In this document: positions 41,993 through 51,091 of the stretch, one piece after another
Layout of the letters: each line of letters starts with the position of its first letter
How positions within the stretch are numbered: the stretch's first letter is position 1
From: Paenibacillus faecis
Lineage (GTDB): Bacteria; Bacillota; Bacilli; Paenibacillales; Paenibacillaceae
DNA length: 64,000 nucleotides
Reading direction: 5' to 3'
Assembly (NCBI RefSeq): GCF_008084145.1
Contig: NZ_VSDO01000001.1
Span: forward strand, 944,840-1,008,839
Notes under the pieces: generated by a model
What the model was told of the DNA's origin: nothing
Databases searched by the model: none
Seen by the model: only the letters and a program-made list of their open reading frames with translations
Program-made: the position numbers and the translations under genes

Positions 41993-43369
41993 ATGAGTTT
42001 GACTTTTTGCAACGTCCATTTCACGCAGCAGCCCCAAAGGGTCGTCTACGTGTCCGGCTCTTTGATGAAAAACTTGAAGCTGTCGGGGAAGAAGTCGGTT
42101 CACCTCAGATTCGGCGGCGAGCGGATCCCCGCGACCGTCAAACCGATCAAAAAACCGGGGAAGCATCTTTATCTCGCCTCCGGCATCCGCAAAGGCATTA
42201 AAATCCCCCAAGCCGGCGGCATATTCCTGCGCAGTCTGCAAGACGGGGAAGTTCAGATCGGGCCTCTGATCGGCGTGCTTTCGGACGGTCCGACTTCATC
42301 CGCCACCAACCCTTTCGGTTCCCGGACCGGGTTCATCAAGCAACTGCTGAGACAGGGAAGCAAATTGTCTTATATCTTTGCCTTTACGCCACGGGATATT
42401 CAGTGGGACAGCGAGACGATCAACGGATATTTTCTGGGTGAATCCGGCCATTTCATCCGAAAGAAGGTTCCCCTGCCGGATGTCGTGTACAACCGTCTCC
42501 CGAGCAGGCGGGCCGAAACCACGCCGGCGATCACCCAGCTCCGCGACCGATTTATCCGGCGCAGAATTCCGTTCTTTAACTGGAGCTTTTTTAACAAATC
42601 CGATATTTACCGCATGCTTGAAAAAGATCCCCTGGTGGGACGGTATGTGCCGGAGTCGATCATGAGCCCGAGCCCCGAGCAGATCAAGGACCTGCTGGAT
42701 CGCCATTCCCTGATTTACTACAAACCGAACAGCGGGAGTCTCGGCAACGGGATTTATCGGCTGTCCAAAATCCAGAGGAGCGGCTATTACGCGAGATATC
42801 GGAAAAACGGCAGAAACGCGCTGCTCCGCTTCGGTTCCTTCGCCAGCATGATGCGCACCCTCCAGGCCCGGCACGGCCGCAGTTTGCGCGGCTACGTCGC
42901 CCAACAGGGCATACGGCTGATCGAAATCGACGGCTGCCCGATCGACTTTCGCTTCCACATGCATAAGAACGGGAAAAATCAATGGGCGGTCGTCGGCATC
43001 GGCGCCAAGAAAGCCGGGAAAGGCAGCGTAACCACCCACCTCAAAAACGGCGGTTCCCTGTTAACCCCCGAGCAGGCGTTGGCCCGCACCTTCGGTCCCC
43101 GGTCGGATGAGGTGCTGAGGAGTGCCAAGAGCGTCGCCATCACACTGGCTGAGGCGATCGAGAGCCACCACCAGCATCTGATCGGGGAAATCGGCTTCGA
43201 TATCGGGATCGACCGCGACGAGAAAATCTGGATGTTCGAAGCGAACGCCAAACCGGGACGCTCCATCTTTAAGCACCCGTCGCTGCGGGCGGAAGGACGC
43301 GCTTCGGTGGATCACATCCTGGAGCACTGTCTGTATTTGAGCAAGTTCCGGAGGAGGGAAAACGGATGA
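41993..43369 (+). CDS. yheD: YheD-type ATP-grasp protein (long form 2)
   Basis: A 458-residue long form. N-terminal domain 1-95 (KSVHLRFGGERIPATVKPIK, then GGIFLRSLQDGEVQIGPLIG) is diverged from that of the first gene but shares its end IGPLIGVLSD. The ATP-grasp part has YYKPNSGSLGNGIYRL, IDFRFHMHKNGKNQWAVVG and EIGFDIGIDRDEKIWMFEANAKPG; the usual EVNSKP reads EANAKP. ATG 5 nt after AGGAGG. It overlaps the next gene by ATGA, so the pair is coupled. Confidence 0.87.
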   Translation: MSLTFCNVHFTQQPQRVVYVSGSLMKNLKLSGKKSVHLRFGGERIPATVKPIKKPGKHLYLASGIRKGIKIPQAGGIFLRSLQDGEVQIGPLIGVLSDGPTSSATNPFGSRTGFIKQLLRQGSKLSYIFAFTPRDIQWDSETINGYFLGESGHFIRKKVPLPDVVYNRLPSRRAETTPAITQLRDRFIRRRIPFFNWSFFNKSDIYRMLEKDPLVGRYVPESIMSPSPEQIKDLLDRHSLIYYKPNSGSLGNGIYRLSKIQRSGYYARYRKNGRNALLRFGSFASMMRTLQARHGRSLRGYVAQQGIRLIEIDGCPIDFRFHMHKNGKNQWAVVGIGAKKAGKGSVTTHLKNGGSLLTPEQALARTFGPRSDEVLRSAKSVAITLAEAIESHHQHLIGEIGFDIGIDRDEKIWMFEANAKPGRSIFKHPSLRAEGRASVDHILEHCLYLSKFRRRENG

Positions 43370-44499
43370 GTCAGCTTGCAGGCGAAGCCAAGCCCGTCGT
43401 GGCCATCCTCACGGTCGAGGACGACCTGACGCAATTCCGCGGAAACCGGGCGAATTTTCGGGATATCGTCAAAATCGGCAAAGAGCTGGATTTCCCGGTC
43501 TATGTCGTGACAACCAAGGACTTGAAGCTGACCGCCAAAAAAGTCCAGGGTTATTTGTATCATACGGAAGAAAAGCAGTGGAAAAGGCAGTGGCTTCCGC
43601 TGCCTCAAGTCATCTACAACCGGATACCGCGGCGGGAGGATGAGCGCAGGCCTTCGGTCCGCCGGAAAATCGACGACTGTCTCCGACACGGCAGCATCCA
43701 TTTGTTTAACCCGTTCTTTTTCAACAAATGGACGCTGTTCGATTGGCTGAAAAAAAACCGGGCCACACGTGCGCTCGTTCCCAACACCAAACGGCTGCGC
43801 ACCCCGGGCAGCCTCCTGCCGATGCTGGAAGAGTACGGCAGTCTGTATTTGAAGCCGGAAAGCGGGAAGGCCGGAAAAGGCATCATGCTGCTTCAATACG
43901 ACAGGGAGGATCTGAAACCTTACCGGCTCACGATCCAGGGGGTAAAGCGCAGAAACGTCGTGTATAAAACCGGGAAGCCCCAACTGCTGTGGAAACGCAT
44001 TAAAGCGGAAACCGGAAAGACCCGGTATATCGTTCAGGAAGGAATCGAGCTGGTCTCGTACAAAGGCAGGCATTTCGATTTGCGGGTGCTTGTGCAGAAG
44101 ACAGGGAAGGGCGTCTGGACCGTTACCGGCGTCGGGGCACGACTGGCCGGCTTCCGGAGAATCACGACGCATGTGCCCCAGGGCGGCAGCGTAGAAGACC
44201 CCGAAAAAATGCTCCTGTCGGTGTTCGGTCAGGAGATGACCAACTACCTCATGAGCCGCCTGAAGTCGAACGCGCTTCTGATCGCCAAGCAAATCGAGAA
44301 AGGCGCGGGGCATACGCTCGGGGAAATGTCGATGGATCTGGGTATCGACCACGAGGGGAAGATCTGGTTTTTTGAGGCCAACGCCAAACCGATGAAGTTT
44401 GACGAGCCCCATATCCGCAAAAAGTCGCTGGAGCGCATTTTCCAGTTCAGTCATTATTTATACCGGCAAGGCAAGGATTTGGAGCCGTTAAAGAGGTGA
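43366..44499 (+). CDS. yheC: YheC-type ATP-grasp protein (short form 2)
   Basis: A 377-residue short form starting at KPVVAILTVEDDL. Visible are YLKPESGKAGKGIMLLQY (glycine loop), HFDLRVLVQKTGKGVWTVTG, and the metal site EMSMDLGIDHEGKIWFFEANAKPM. Like the third gene it has EANAKP where the first two have EVNSKP, which suggests that genes 3 and 4 arose as a pair. The ATG overlaps the preceding stop (ATGA), and its own stop lies within the ribosome site of the GNAT gene. Confidence 0.87.
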   Translation: MSQLAGEAKPVVAILTVEDDLTQFRGNRANFRDIVKIGKELDFPVYVVTTKDLKLTAKKVQGYLYHTEEKQWKRQWLPLPQVIYNRIPRREDERRPSVRRKIDDCLRHGSIHLFNPFFFNKWTLFDWLKKNRATRALVPNTKRLRTPGSLLPMLEEYGSLYLKPESGKAGKGIMLLQYDREDLKPYRLTIQGVKRRNVVYKTGKPQLLWKRIKAETGKTRYIVQEGIELVSYKGRHFDLRVLVQKTGKGVWTVTGVGARLAGFRRITTHVPQGGSVEDPEKMLLSVFGQEMTNYLMSRLKSNALLIAKQIEKGAGHTLGEMSMDLGIDHEGKIWFFEANAKPMKFDEPHIRKKSLERIFQFSHYLYRQGKDLEPLKR

Positions 44500-44504
44500 C
44501 CGCG

Positions 44505-44963
44505 ATGTTGATTGAGACTTGGCGGCCGAAAGAGGGAAGTCCCTGGGAAATCCAGCAAGCCGAATTGATCGCCTTTACGCAAAAATACGGAAGAACCGCC
44601 CTGCCCGCGAATACGGTCCGGGAACTGATGAAGCTGACTCCCCGCCATTTGCATTCCCCCGGCTCCCTTCTTCTGCTCGCCAAAATCAAAGCCGAGGACG
44701 GCCCGAGACTGGCCGGCTTTTCCTGCGTCACCGATTATGGGCGCGGATTGAGTCTGGTCGTTGTTCATCCGCTCTATCGCGGAAGAGGACTCGGATCGAA
44801 ACTGCTGGGCCGGCAAATTTCCGTGCTAGGGAAACTCAGCTGCCGCGTCCCTTTAAGCAGCGTTTCCGGCCTGCAAATGTGTTTCCGGGCCGGACTCACC
44901 GCCGGCGGCATGGTCAAAGCTCCAGGCGGGCGGTCCGAACTTATCCTGGAAGAAAGAAGGTGA
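44505..44963 (+). CDS. GNAT-family acetyltransferase within the ATP-grasp array
   Basis: A 152-residue acetyltransferase-like protein. The acetyl-CoA-binding motif A is clear: LSLVVVHPLYRGRGLGSKLL (about 84-103, R/Q-x-x-G-x-G). The acceptor site is unknown. The ATG (44505) follows GAGG by 8 nt; a GTG 9 nt earlier overlaps the preceding stop. It sits between two YheC-type genes with no gap, so its product probably acts on the same substrate or structure as the ATP-grasp enzymes. Confidence 0.85.
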   Translation: MLIETWRPKEGSPWEIQQAELIAFTQKYGRTALPANTVRELMKLTPRHLHSPGSLLLLAKIKAEDGPRLAGFSCVTDYGRGLSLVVVHPLYRGRGLGSKLLGRQISVLGKLSCRVPLSSVSGLQMCFRAGLTAGGMVKAPGGRSELILEERR

Positions 44964-44969
44964 TGTTCC

Positions 44970-46079
44970 GTGGCGCAACCCGTCCTCGGCATTTTGACTC
45001 TATATTTGAACGACAAGAAGCAGTTGGAGGAACGGCATATTTACCAAAGAATGATTACGGAAGGTCAAAAGCTCGGTCTTGATATTTTTGTATTCACCCC
45101 CATGGATGTATATGACAAAAAGAAATTGATCCATGCGATGGTCTACGATCCGAGTTCAAAAAAATGGTCGCGAAAATGGCGGGGATTTCCGCATTTGATC
45201 TTCGACCGTTGCCGGATTCAGCGGAGCAAGCGGTTTGAGCAGCTGCTGAAATTCAGGGCCAAATACGGAAGCTTGAAGTATTTAAACCGGCCGCTGCGCA
45301 ACAAGTGGACGATATACCAGATCCTGTCGCACAAATCCTCCTTTCGCAAACACTTGCCCGAAACGGTGCTGTTTCAAAACGGCGGCGATGTGTTCCGGCT
45401 GCTCCGAAGCTATCCGTCCGTTTACGTCAAGCCCATCAACGGTACCGGGGGCCGCGGAATCGTGCGGGTGGAGCGGCTTGGCGGCGACCACTTTCTCATT
45501 CAGGGCCGCCGTCAAAACCGGAAGATCATCCCCGCGCAAAAGATGCACAAATCCCGGCTCGGCGCTTTTTTGCTGAACTGGAAAGGCCGCGGCAGGTTTC
45601 TTGCCCAGCAGGGCATACAGATTAAACTGCCGGACGGCCGCGTACACGATTACCGGATGCTCGTGCAGAAGAACGGGCAAGGCCAATGGGAGGTGACCGG
45701 GTGCGCCGGCCGCATCGGGCCGCACCGCAGCGTAACCTCCAACCTGCACGGAGGAGGGAAGGCCGCGCCGATGAACGTCCTGCTCCGGCACATCTCGAAC
45801 AGTGAGGAGAAGCGATCCGAAATCCGGAAAGCGGCCGAAAAGCTGAGTCTGGATGTCGCCGCCTACCTCGAATCAAACATCGGAGCCCTCTGCGAGCTGG
45901 CCTTGGATCTGGCGATCGATCGCAGCGGCCGGGTCTACCTGCTGGAGGTCAACCCCAAGCCGGCGCGCGAGGTGTTCATCCAAACGGGGGATGCCGAGGC
46001 CTATCGCCGTGCGATCGTTAAACCTTTGGAGTACGCGCTTTGGATGTACAAACGCGAAGCCGCCCCTTCCTCATCATGA
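44970..46079 (+). CDS. yheC: YheC-type ATP-grasp protein (short form 3)
   Basis: A 369-residue short form starting at QPVLGILTLYLND. Contains VYVKPINGTGGRGIVRVERL (canonical glycine loop), VHDYRMLVQKNGQGQWEVTG, SVTSNLHGGG and ELALDLAIDRSGRVYLLEVNPKPA. GTG start 9 nt after AAGG, 6 nt after the GNAT stop. Last gene of the array; converges on the GH85 gene with only 20 nt between stops. Confidence 0.87.
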   Translation: MAQPVLGILTLYLNDKKQLEERHIYQRMITEGQKLGLDIFVFTPMDVYDKKKLIHAMVYDPSSKKWSRKWRGFPHLIFDRCRIQRSKRFEQLLKFRAKYGSLKYLNRPLRNKWTIYQILSHKSSFRKHLPETVLFQNGGDVFRLLRSYPSVYVKPINGTGGRGIVRVERLGGDHFLIQGRRQNRKIIPAQKMHKSRLGAFLLNWKGRGRFLAQQGIQIKLPDGRVHDYRMLVQKNGQGQWEVTGCAGRIGPHRSVTSNLHGGGKAAPMNVLLRHISNSEEKRSEIRKAAEKLSLDVAAYLESNIGALCELALDLAIDRSGRVYLLEVNPKPAREVFIQTGDAEAYRRAIVKPLEYALWMYKREAAPSSS

Positions 46080-46093
46080 GGAGGAGCGGCTTC
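46056..46093. terminator. Hairpin between the array and the GH85 gene
   Basis: GAAGCCGC / GCGGCTTC stem with an inner CCTCATCATGAGG hairpin that contains the stop of the last array gene. T runs are weak (TTCTATTCTTCTT on the right), so termination strength is uncertain. Confidence 0.55.
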
Positions 46094-46099
46094 AACGTT

Positions 46100-48895
46100 C
46101 TATTCTTCTTCGCCTCGCAAGTAGACCGGCGCCGATTTGTTCCCGGCGTAGTCTTCCATGATCACGTACACGTTACTTGCCGCGGAAGTAAAGCGAAGGC
46201 TGGCCTTCGTCGTCCGGCCGCGGATGATCCGGTCTTTGTCCCCGACATTGTATGTCGTCGGGAAGGAGCGGAGCGCTCCGTCTTCGTACACGTACATGTA
46301 GCGCCAGTCCCGGGTATTCGGCATCGGCAGATTCAAGGTGTTTCCTTCCCATGACCATGCCTCGGCATAAGGCTCCGATACCGTATCGATGAACCGGCCG
46401 CTGACCGCAACCGGGGTTTTGTCCCCCAGGGCGACCGTTACGAGATAATCGTCGCCGTTCACCGGCATATTTTTGAACACCGCGGTCTTCGAACCGGCCG
46501 GTACGGTCAAGCGCTCGGACACCGGCTGTTCCGTCGTGATCCAGCTCAGGGACTTCACGCTGACCGTAACGTCGCCGGCGGCCTTGTTCGGTAGGTCCCA
46601 ATCGACCGCGAAGGTGCCGTCGGCCCGGGAGTCGACCCGCAGATTCGACGGGGACGCGGTCAAATCGAATTTCAGCTCCGCGGCCTTTCCTTCCAGGCCG
46701 TCCGCTCCGACGGCGGCTACTTTAATCTTGCCGGAGCGGGCCGGGAGTTTTTTGATATAGAATACTTCATCGTATTTCCCGCCTACATATACGTCGTTCA
46801 CGTAGACATTGTACTGCTTGACCTTGGTATAATCCGGGTCGCGGTTCCACTTCAGCTCCAGTTCCCCGCTGTCGGTGTAGGCCGCCTGTATGGCCAGCCC
46901 GGTCGGTGCGGCCGGCTTGACGGCGGAGCCGTCATAAATGCGGATCTCCCCGATGTTCATCTGGTAATCCGGTATCCGCTTGTGACCGGGATCGAATACC
47001 AGGCCGAACGCGGCGATCGATTTACCGGCGTAAGCGCCCAAATCCAGCTCGGCCGTCTCCCATCCCTTCGTTCGCTTTCCGCTCTTCGGCACTTCCACTT
47101 TGACGACTTTGTCCGGGGCGTCCGCGAAGACCAGACCGATATGCATGGTGGACTTGTCGTTCTTGGAGCTTTTGTTAAACGCAAGGGACAGCTTGGATTT
47201 CGCGTTTACGTCCAAATCGGTTTTGTACAGGCGCAGGAAGTTCTCGGCGTTCAACTCCCCGCTCACGACCAGGGAGCTGCCGCCCTGGTATGCGCCGACC
47301 CGCTCATAATCGAAGCGATCCATGCCGCCGGCGTTATATTCCGGGCCATAGTCGAAATCCACGGTGAGCCGGTTCCCTTCGGTATCCTGCCACCACTGCC
47401 AGGTCACGGGGATATCCTGAAGGCTCATGTTCGACCATTCGTCCGGGTTGGACACTTTGCCGTCCACATAATACGACAGGCCGTGCCCCGTGTTGAACCG
47501 GGTGTAAAAATGGGTGTCCCCTATAACCGAACGCTCGGCGATGACCGAGGCGATCCCCGGCCAATACCGGTTGTCCGCATACACGTCGGAGACCGTATTT
47601 ACCGGAGAAACCGCGGTATTCTTCGGATCCGCGTTCGGTCCGGACCACCAGAGCCGCTCGCGCAGGTGAGTCATCCATTGGTAGTCGTTCTCCGCCCGAT
47701 GGCGGACGGGCCAGGATTGATTCATATCCTCATCCAGCCCGGCATGAACAAAATCCGCGCCCAACGTGGAGATGCTGAGACGCGGAAGGCCGTCTTCCAG
47801 CTTATCCTTCAAAGCTTTGCCGTTGATGTCTTTGAACCGGTCGCGGCCCGCCTCCAGCCCGGCGAAGCCGACTTCGTACATATCGAAATCCGTCCCGTGC
47901 GCTTGATTGACCTGGTTCAAGTAGGTTGCGGCGGCGTCGATCTGGCTGTCTCCCATGCCGTAGTCGAAGAAGAAGGATTGGGAGACCTGCTCGCCGGTAT
48001 TTTTATCGTAGAGGAACGAAATATTGTTGTCGTTAAACGTGCGGGCAAATGTATTGGCCCCGTTTCTCGTATCCAAGGAATCATACCATTGGACGTAAAG
48101 CCCGCCCTTCTGAAGCGCTTTCATAAATGCGATATAGTCGGGAATATCCTGGACCGCCACGTTGGGACGCTGTTCCTCCTGATTGACGAAATAACCGTCA
48201 TAACCGAAATAGCGCGCCATCTCGACCAGTTTTTTCGCCACCGGAAATTCTCCGTTCTCATCTTTGACGAGCATCTGTTTGTAGGTTTGCTGTCCGCGGT
48301 CATTGTTCGAGAAGAAGATCCCGGCCAGGGAGAGCACGCCGTTTTTATGGGCGGCATCGGTATAAGTCGGGTTCGGGATGTTCAGCATGCCGAATTCGAA
48401 CCATTTCTGCTGCCAGTCTTTTTGGGCCAGTTCGTCGTAATATTCCGGCGGGGTGTAGGCGGTCGCCGTCCCGTGCCAGTAAGAGTAGTAATCGATATAT
48501 TGCCAGAAGTTAAAATGATATTGAGCGAATTTGTTCGTATAGGGCGCATTCTCGATAAACGCGTTGCCGTAATCGCCCGCTATGTTCATCATCCGGACCT
48601 CCGGATTCAATGCGGGATTGGCCTGCGTGGCCGACAGCGGGGCGATTCTCTTTTGCAGCGGCACGTGGGACCTCAGCAGCGCGGCATCGGGATCCCGTTC
48701 CGGGCTCCATTCGAGAATATGTCCGCTGGTGTACCCGTGGACGCTCGGCTGATTTTTTCCGTGCGCGCTTTCGCCTTGAAACGGCCAGGTATCCCCCGCC
48801 TGAGCGGATAACGGAACCGCCGTGAGCAGCAGCGCGGCCGTCAATACCATCGACGTTACTTTGGGCAGCGTTCTTTTCTTGGATCGTACTTTCAT
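46100..48895 (-). CDS. Secreted endo-beta-N-acetylglucosaminidase (GH85)
   Basis: Cleaves the chitobiose core of N-linked glycans or related polymers outside the cell. The 931-residue protein has a signal peptide (1-34, ending PLSAQAG), a GH85 barrel (about 90-480; MNIAGDYGNAFIENAPYT, then GYDGYFVNQEEQ with the N-x-E catalytic pair), a beta-sandwich (about 540-690, ending IGEIRIYDG), and two to three fibronectin-like modules (APTGLAIQAAY, then ASPSNLRVDSRADG). No anchor motif, so released. ATG (48895) 5 nt after GAGGAGGG; the TTG just before it is less likely. Single-gene unit. Confidence 0.9.
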   Translation of the reverse strand: MKVRSKKRTLPKVTSMVLTAALLLTAVPLSAQAGDTWPFQGESAHGKNQPSVHGYTSGHILEWSPERDPDAALLRSHVPLQKRIAPLSATQANPALNPEVRMMNIAGDYGNAFIENAPYTNKFAQYHFNFWQYIDYYSYWHGTATAYTPPEYYDELAQKDWQQKWFEFGMLNIPNPTYTDAAHKNGVLSLAGIFFSNNDRGQQTYKQMLVKDENGEFPVAKKLVEMARYFGYDGYFVNQEEQRPNVAVQDIPDYIAFMKALQKGGLYVQWYDSLDTRNGANTFARTFNDNNISFLYDKNTGEQVSQSFFFDYGMGDSQIDAAATYLNQVNQAHGTDFDMYEVGFAGLEAGRDRFKDINGKALKDKLEDGLPRLSISTLGADFVHAGLDEDMNQSWPVRHRAENDYQWMTHLRERLWWSGPNADPKNTAVSPVNTVSDVYADNRYWPGIASVIAERSVIGDTHFYTRFNTGHGLSYYVDGKVSNPDEWSNMSLQDIPVTWQWWQDTEGNRLTVDFDYGPEYNAGGMDRFDYERVGAYQGGSSLVVSGELNAENFLRLYKTDLDVNAKSKLSLAFNKSSKNDKSTMHIGLVFADAPDKVVKVEVPKSGKRTKGWETAELDLGAYAGKSIAAFGLVFDPGHKRIPDYQMNIGEIRIYDGSAVKPAAPTGLAIQAAYTDSGELELKWNRDPDYTKVKQYNVYVNDVYVGGKYDEVFYIKKLPARSGKIKVAAVGADGLEGKAAELKFDLTASPSNLRVDSRADGTFAVDWDLPNKAAGDVTVSVKSLSWITTEQPVSERLTVPAGSKTAVFKNMPVNGDDYLVTVALGDKTPVAVSGRFIDTVSEPYAEAWSWEGNTLNLPMPNTRDWRYMYVYEDGALRSFPTTYNVGDKDRIIRGRTTKASLRFTSAASNVYVIMEDYAGNKSAPVYLRGEEE

Positions 48896-49110
48896 CAATA
48901 CCCTCCTCTTCGTTCGTCATGATGATCCCTTGCTTTAGGAAATGAGTCTAGCCGCTGCGGCACCACCTCCCCGCCAATAGGCGCAACTGGTTCAATACTC
49001 AATTTATCCTATGAAAGCCTTTGCAAACAGGGTTGAAATTAAAGATACACTGGACAAATTAAAGAAACCGGGCGGAGGGGCAGTAATCGTGTCCCTTTGA
49101 ACTCTGGCCG

Positions 49111-49512
49111 GTGGATAGGGGCCTTTTGGGGCGCTATTTTGTCGAATTTGGCTCTTTGGTGTGAAATAGCGGTCTTTTGGGGCCTTATTTTAGAGAAAGT
49201 CGGGCAAAAACCGGATTTTTGGGCTCGTACCAGAGAAATAGGGCCCTTTTTAGCCGCTATTCTTCCCGAAAAAGCAAATCTGGGCGAAATAGCGGCCCGA
49301 AACGCCGCTATTATAACGGGCGCAAGAGAGATTGCGGATCGGCAGCACCATGTCAGGTTTAATGCAACGCCAGTGGAGAAAAGCGGGCCGTAACCTGATT
49401 TTTGGATTCGCACCAGAGCAAAAACAAGGCCTTTTTTAGCCGCTATTTTACCCGTAAAAGCGAATCTGGCCGAAATAACAGCCCAAAACGCCGCTAATTT
49501 CGGACGGCTTGA
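49111..49512. repeat. Large intergenic repeat A, copies 2 and 2b
   Basis: The 670-nt gap between the GH85 and MFS genes has no convincing gene. From about 49111 to 49322 it closely follows the copy at 24474-24690: GGCGCTATTTTGTCGAATTT is identical in both, then GAAATAGCGGTCTTTTGGGG, GGGCAAAAACCGG, GGGCCCTTTTTAGCCGCTAT and AAAGCAAATCTGGGCGAAAT. A second, partial unit follows at about 49381-49512 (AAGGCCTTTTTTAGCCGCTA, AAGCGAATCTGGCCGAAATA). Inverted arms suggest a folded structure. Confidence 0.75.
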
Positions 49513-49565
49513 GAATCCCGAAATCAGGGCTGGCTCGCTTTTTCTTAAAGATAATCCCCATAAAA

Positions 49566-49602
49566 ACCGCCCCTCAAGTCACATAGTAACCTGAGGGGCG
49601 GT
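49566..49602 (-). terminator. Terminator of the MFS gene
   Basis: Stem ACCGCCCCTCA / TGAGGGGCGGT, loop 15 nt, followed on the minus strand by TTTTTA. Confidence 0.85.
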
Positions 49603-49628
49603 CCCTTTTAACTCTATATTCCATTACT

Positions 49629-50870
49629 TTACCGCTTGCGCAGCAGCCGTCCGAACACGCCCAGTATCGGGAGCAGCAATACCGCCGCCGCCAACAGGGA
49701 GGCCCGGACGGAGAAGCGGTTTCCGATCCATCCGACGGCGGGGCCGCCCGCGGTTTGACCAAGCGCGTCCGACTGGCTGACCATCGACAGGACGGTAGCC
49801 CGGGTGTCGCTGCGCAGATTCATGTTCAGCCACGTCGCATAGATCGGCTCACTCACGGTAACGACTACGCTTACGGCCAGCACGGACGCCAGCGCCCAGA
49901 CGAAGTCCGTTGCCAGGAAAAGCGAAATCATGCCGGCAATACGAATAAAAGTGAGCAAAAAAATAGCCGCGGACACGGCCCGCTCATTGCTCATGTTCAG
50001 CTTTTTCTCGGTATAGCCTACCGCCAGCATCCCCAAAACGGTGGACGCCGCGCTAATCAGGCCAAACCAAACAGCCATGGAAAACGACCGATCCGGAAAG
50101 CCGATTTCCCGAATCAGATGAATTTCCCATAATCGGTCATAGCCTTCCGAAGCCGCGCCGCTAAACAGCGTTACGAACACAAGGATCAGCAGCAGCGGAC
50201 TGCCCGCGATCACCCTTGCCCCGCTTGTCCAGGTCCGGCGCATCTCCTTGAAATGAGAAGACTTTTCGCTCCGCGACGGCCGGACAAAGCGAGTCTCCTT
50301 CATATGACGGATGAGGAGCAGTCCGAGAGCCACATACATCAGGCCTCCCGCCAAGTACGGCAGATTCGGCGCCAGCACCGAAAGGCCTACGCTAACGCCG
50401 ATGCCCACCAGAGTCGCCGTCAACGCCACCCGTTTGGCGCGCATAAAAATGGAACCGGCCGAGGCCTCGCCCACCTCATCAACGATCCAGGCGCTGTCCG
50501 CGCCGCTGATGAAGGTGTGGCCGATGCCGGACACCAATTGGGCCAGCAACACCCAGACGACGATTGGGATCATCTGCCCGAAGTCCTGCAGCCAAACGAT
50601 GCTGCCTTCAAAGGCAAACCCCGCGCCCAAAATGAACATGCCGATGATGACCGAAAGCTTGCGGCTGTAAGTATCGGCAACCACGCCGGTAATCCCTTCG
50701 AAGATCAATACCGTCAGCTCCAGCACCGTGCCGATCAGAACAAGCTCCAACGGGTTCAGGCCAAGCTCAGTAACGTAATAAATGCTGTAAGTCGTAAATA
50801 TCGTACTGCTTGCCAGGGCAGTCATGAAGTTCATCAAATAAAATATTTTTGCCGCTTGAACATTATGCAA
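49629..50870 (-). CDS. MFS transporter
   Basis: A 413-residue major-facilitator protein with twelve predicted membrane helices. The loop after helix 2 reads GVVADTYSRKLSVIIG, a form of the MFS motif A (GxxaDrxGRk). The central loop (about 190-215) is basic. Family members are usually drug or sugar exporters; the substrate here cannot be told. TTG start with GGCGG 8 nt upstream. Single gene on the minus strand. Confidence 0.85.
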   Translation of the reverse strand: MHNVQAAKIFYLMNFMTALASSTIFTTYSIYYVTELGLNPLELVLIGTVLELTVLIFEGITGVVADTYSRKLSVIIGMFILGAGFAFEGSIVWLQDFGQMIPIVVWVLLAQLVSGIGHTFISGADSAWIVDEVGEASAGSIFMRAKRVALTATLVGIGVSVGLSVLAPNLPYLAGGLMYVALGLLLIRHMKETRFVRPSRSEKSSHFKEMRRTWTSGARVIAGSPLLLILVFVTLFSGAASEGYDRLWEIHLIREIGFPDRSFSMAVWFGLISAASTVLGMLAVGYTEKKLNMSNERAVSAAIFLLTFIRIAGMISLFLATDFVWALASVLAVSVVVTVSEPIYATWLNMNLRSDTRATVLSMVSQSDALGQTAGGPAVGWIGNRFSVRASLLAAAVLLLPILGVFGRLLRKR

Positions 50871-50953
50871 AACGGATTCCGCCTTTCGGGTAGGCGGCGC
50901 ACTATTTCAGGTCCCTAAAAGGTAATATTCGCTATTCGCTATTCGCTATTGCG

Positions 50954-51055
50954 CTAATCACAATCCCTACCGCAGATGCGGCCACCTACCGTTTTTATTT
51001 GTTTTCGATGAATTCCGGTTTGTCGGTCGATCGGATTGGAATAGACTTGTCGCAT
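50954..51055 (-). CDS. Candidate small protein of 33 residues
   Basis: A short frame with a strong ribosome site (GGAGGTG, 6 nt before ATG) encodes MRQVYSNPIDRQTGIHRKQI and continues to a stop 13 codons later, ending CGRDCD. It is basic, with two Cys, and has no membrane segment. It lies 36 nt downstream of the HAD phosphatase on the same strand. No family recognised; the ribosome site is the main evidence. Confidence 0.4.
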   Translation of the reverse strand: MRQVYSNPIDRQTGIHRKQIKTVGGRICGRDCD

Positions 51056-51091
51056 GTAAAACACCTCCATAAATAATTCACTGCAGGATAT

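Noticed and set aside
50931..50953. Three copies of ATTCGCT before the MFS gene
   Set aside because: Too short and few to call a functional repeat; may be simple slippage.
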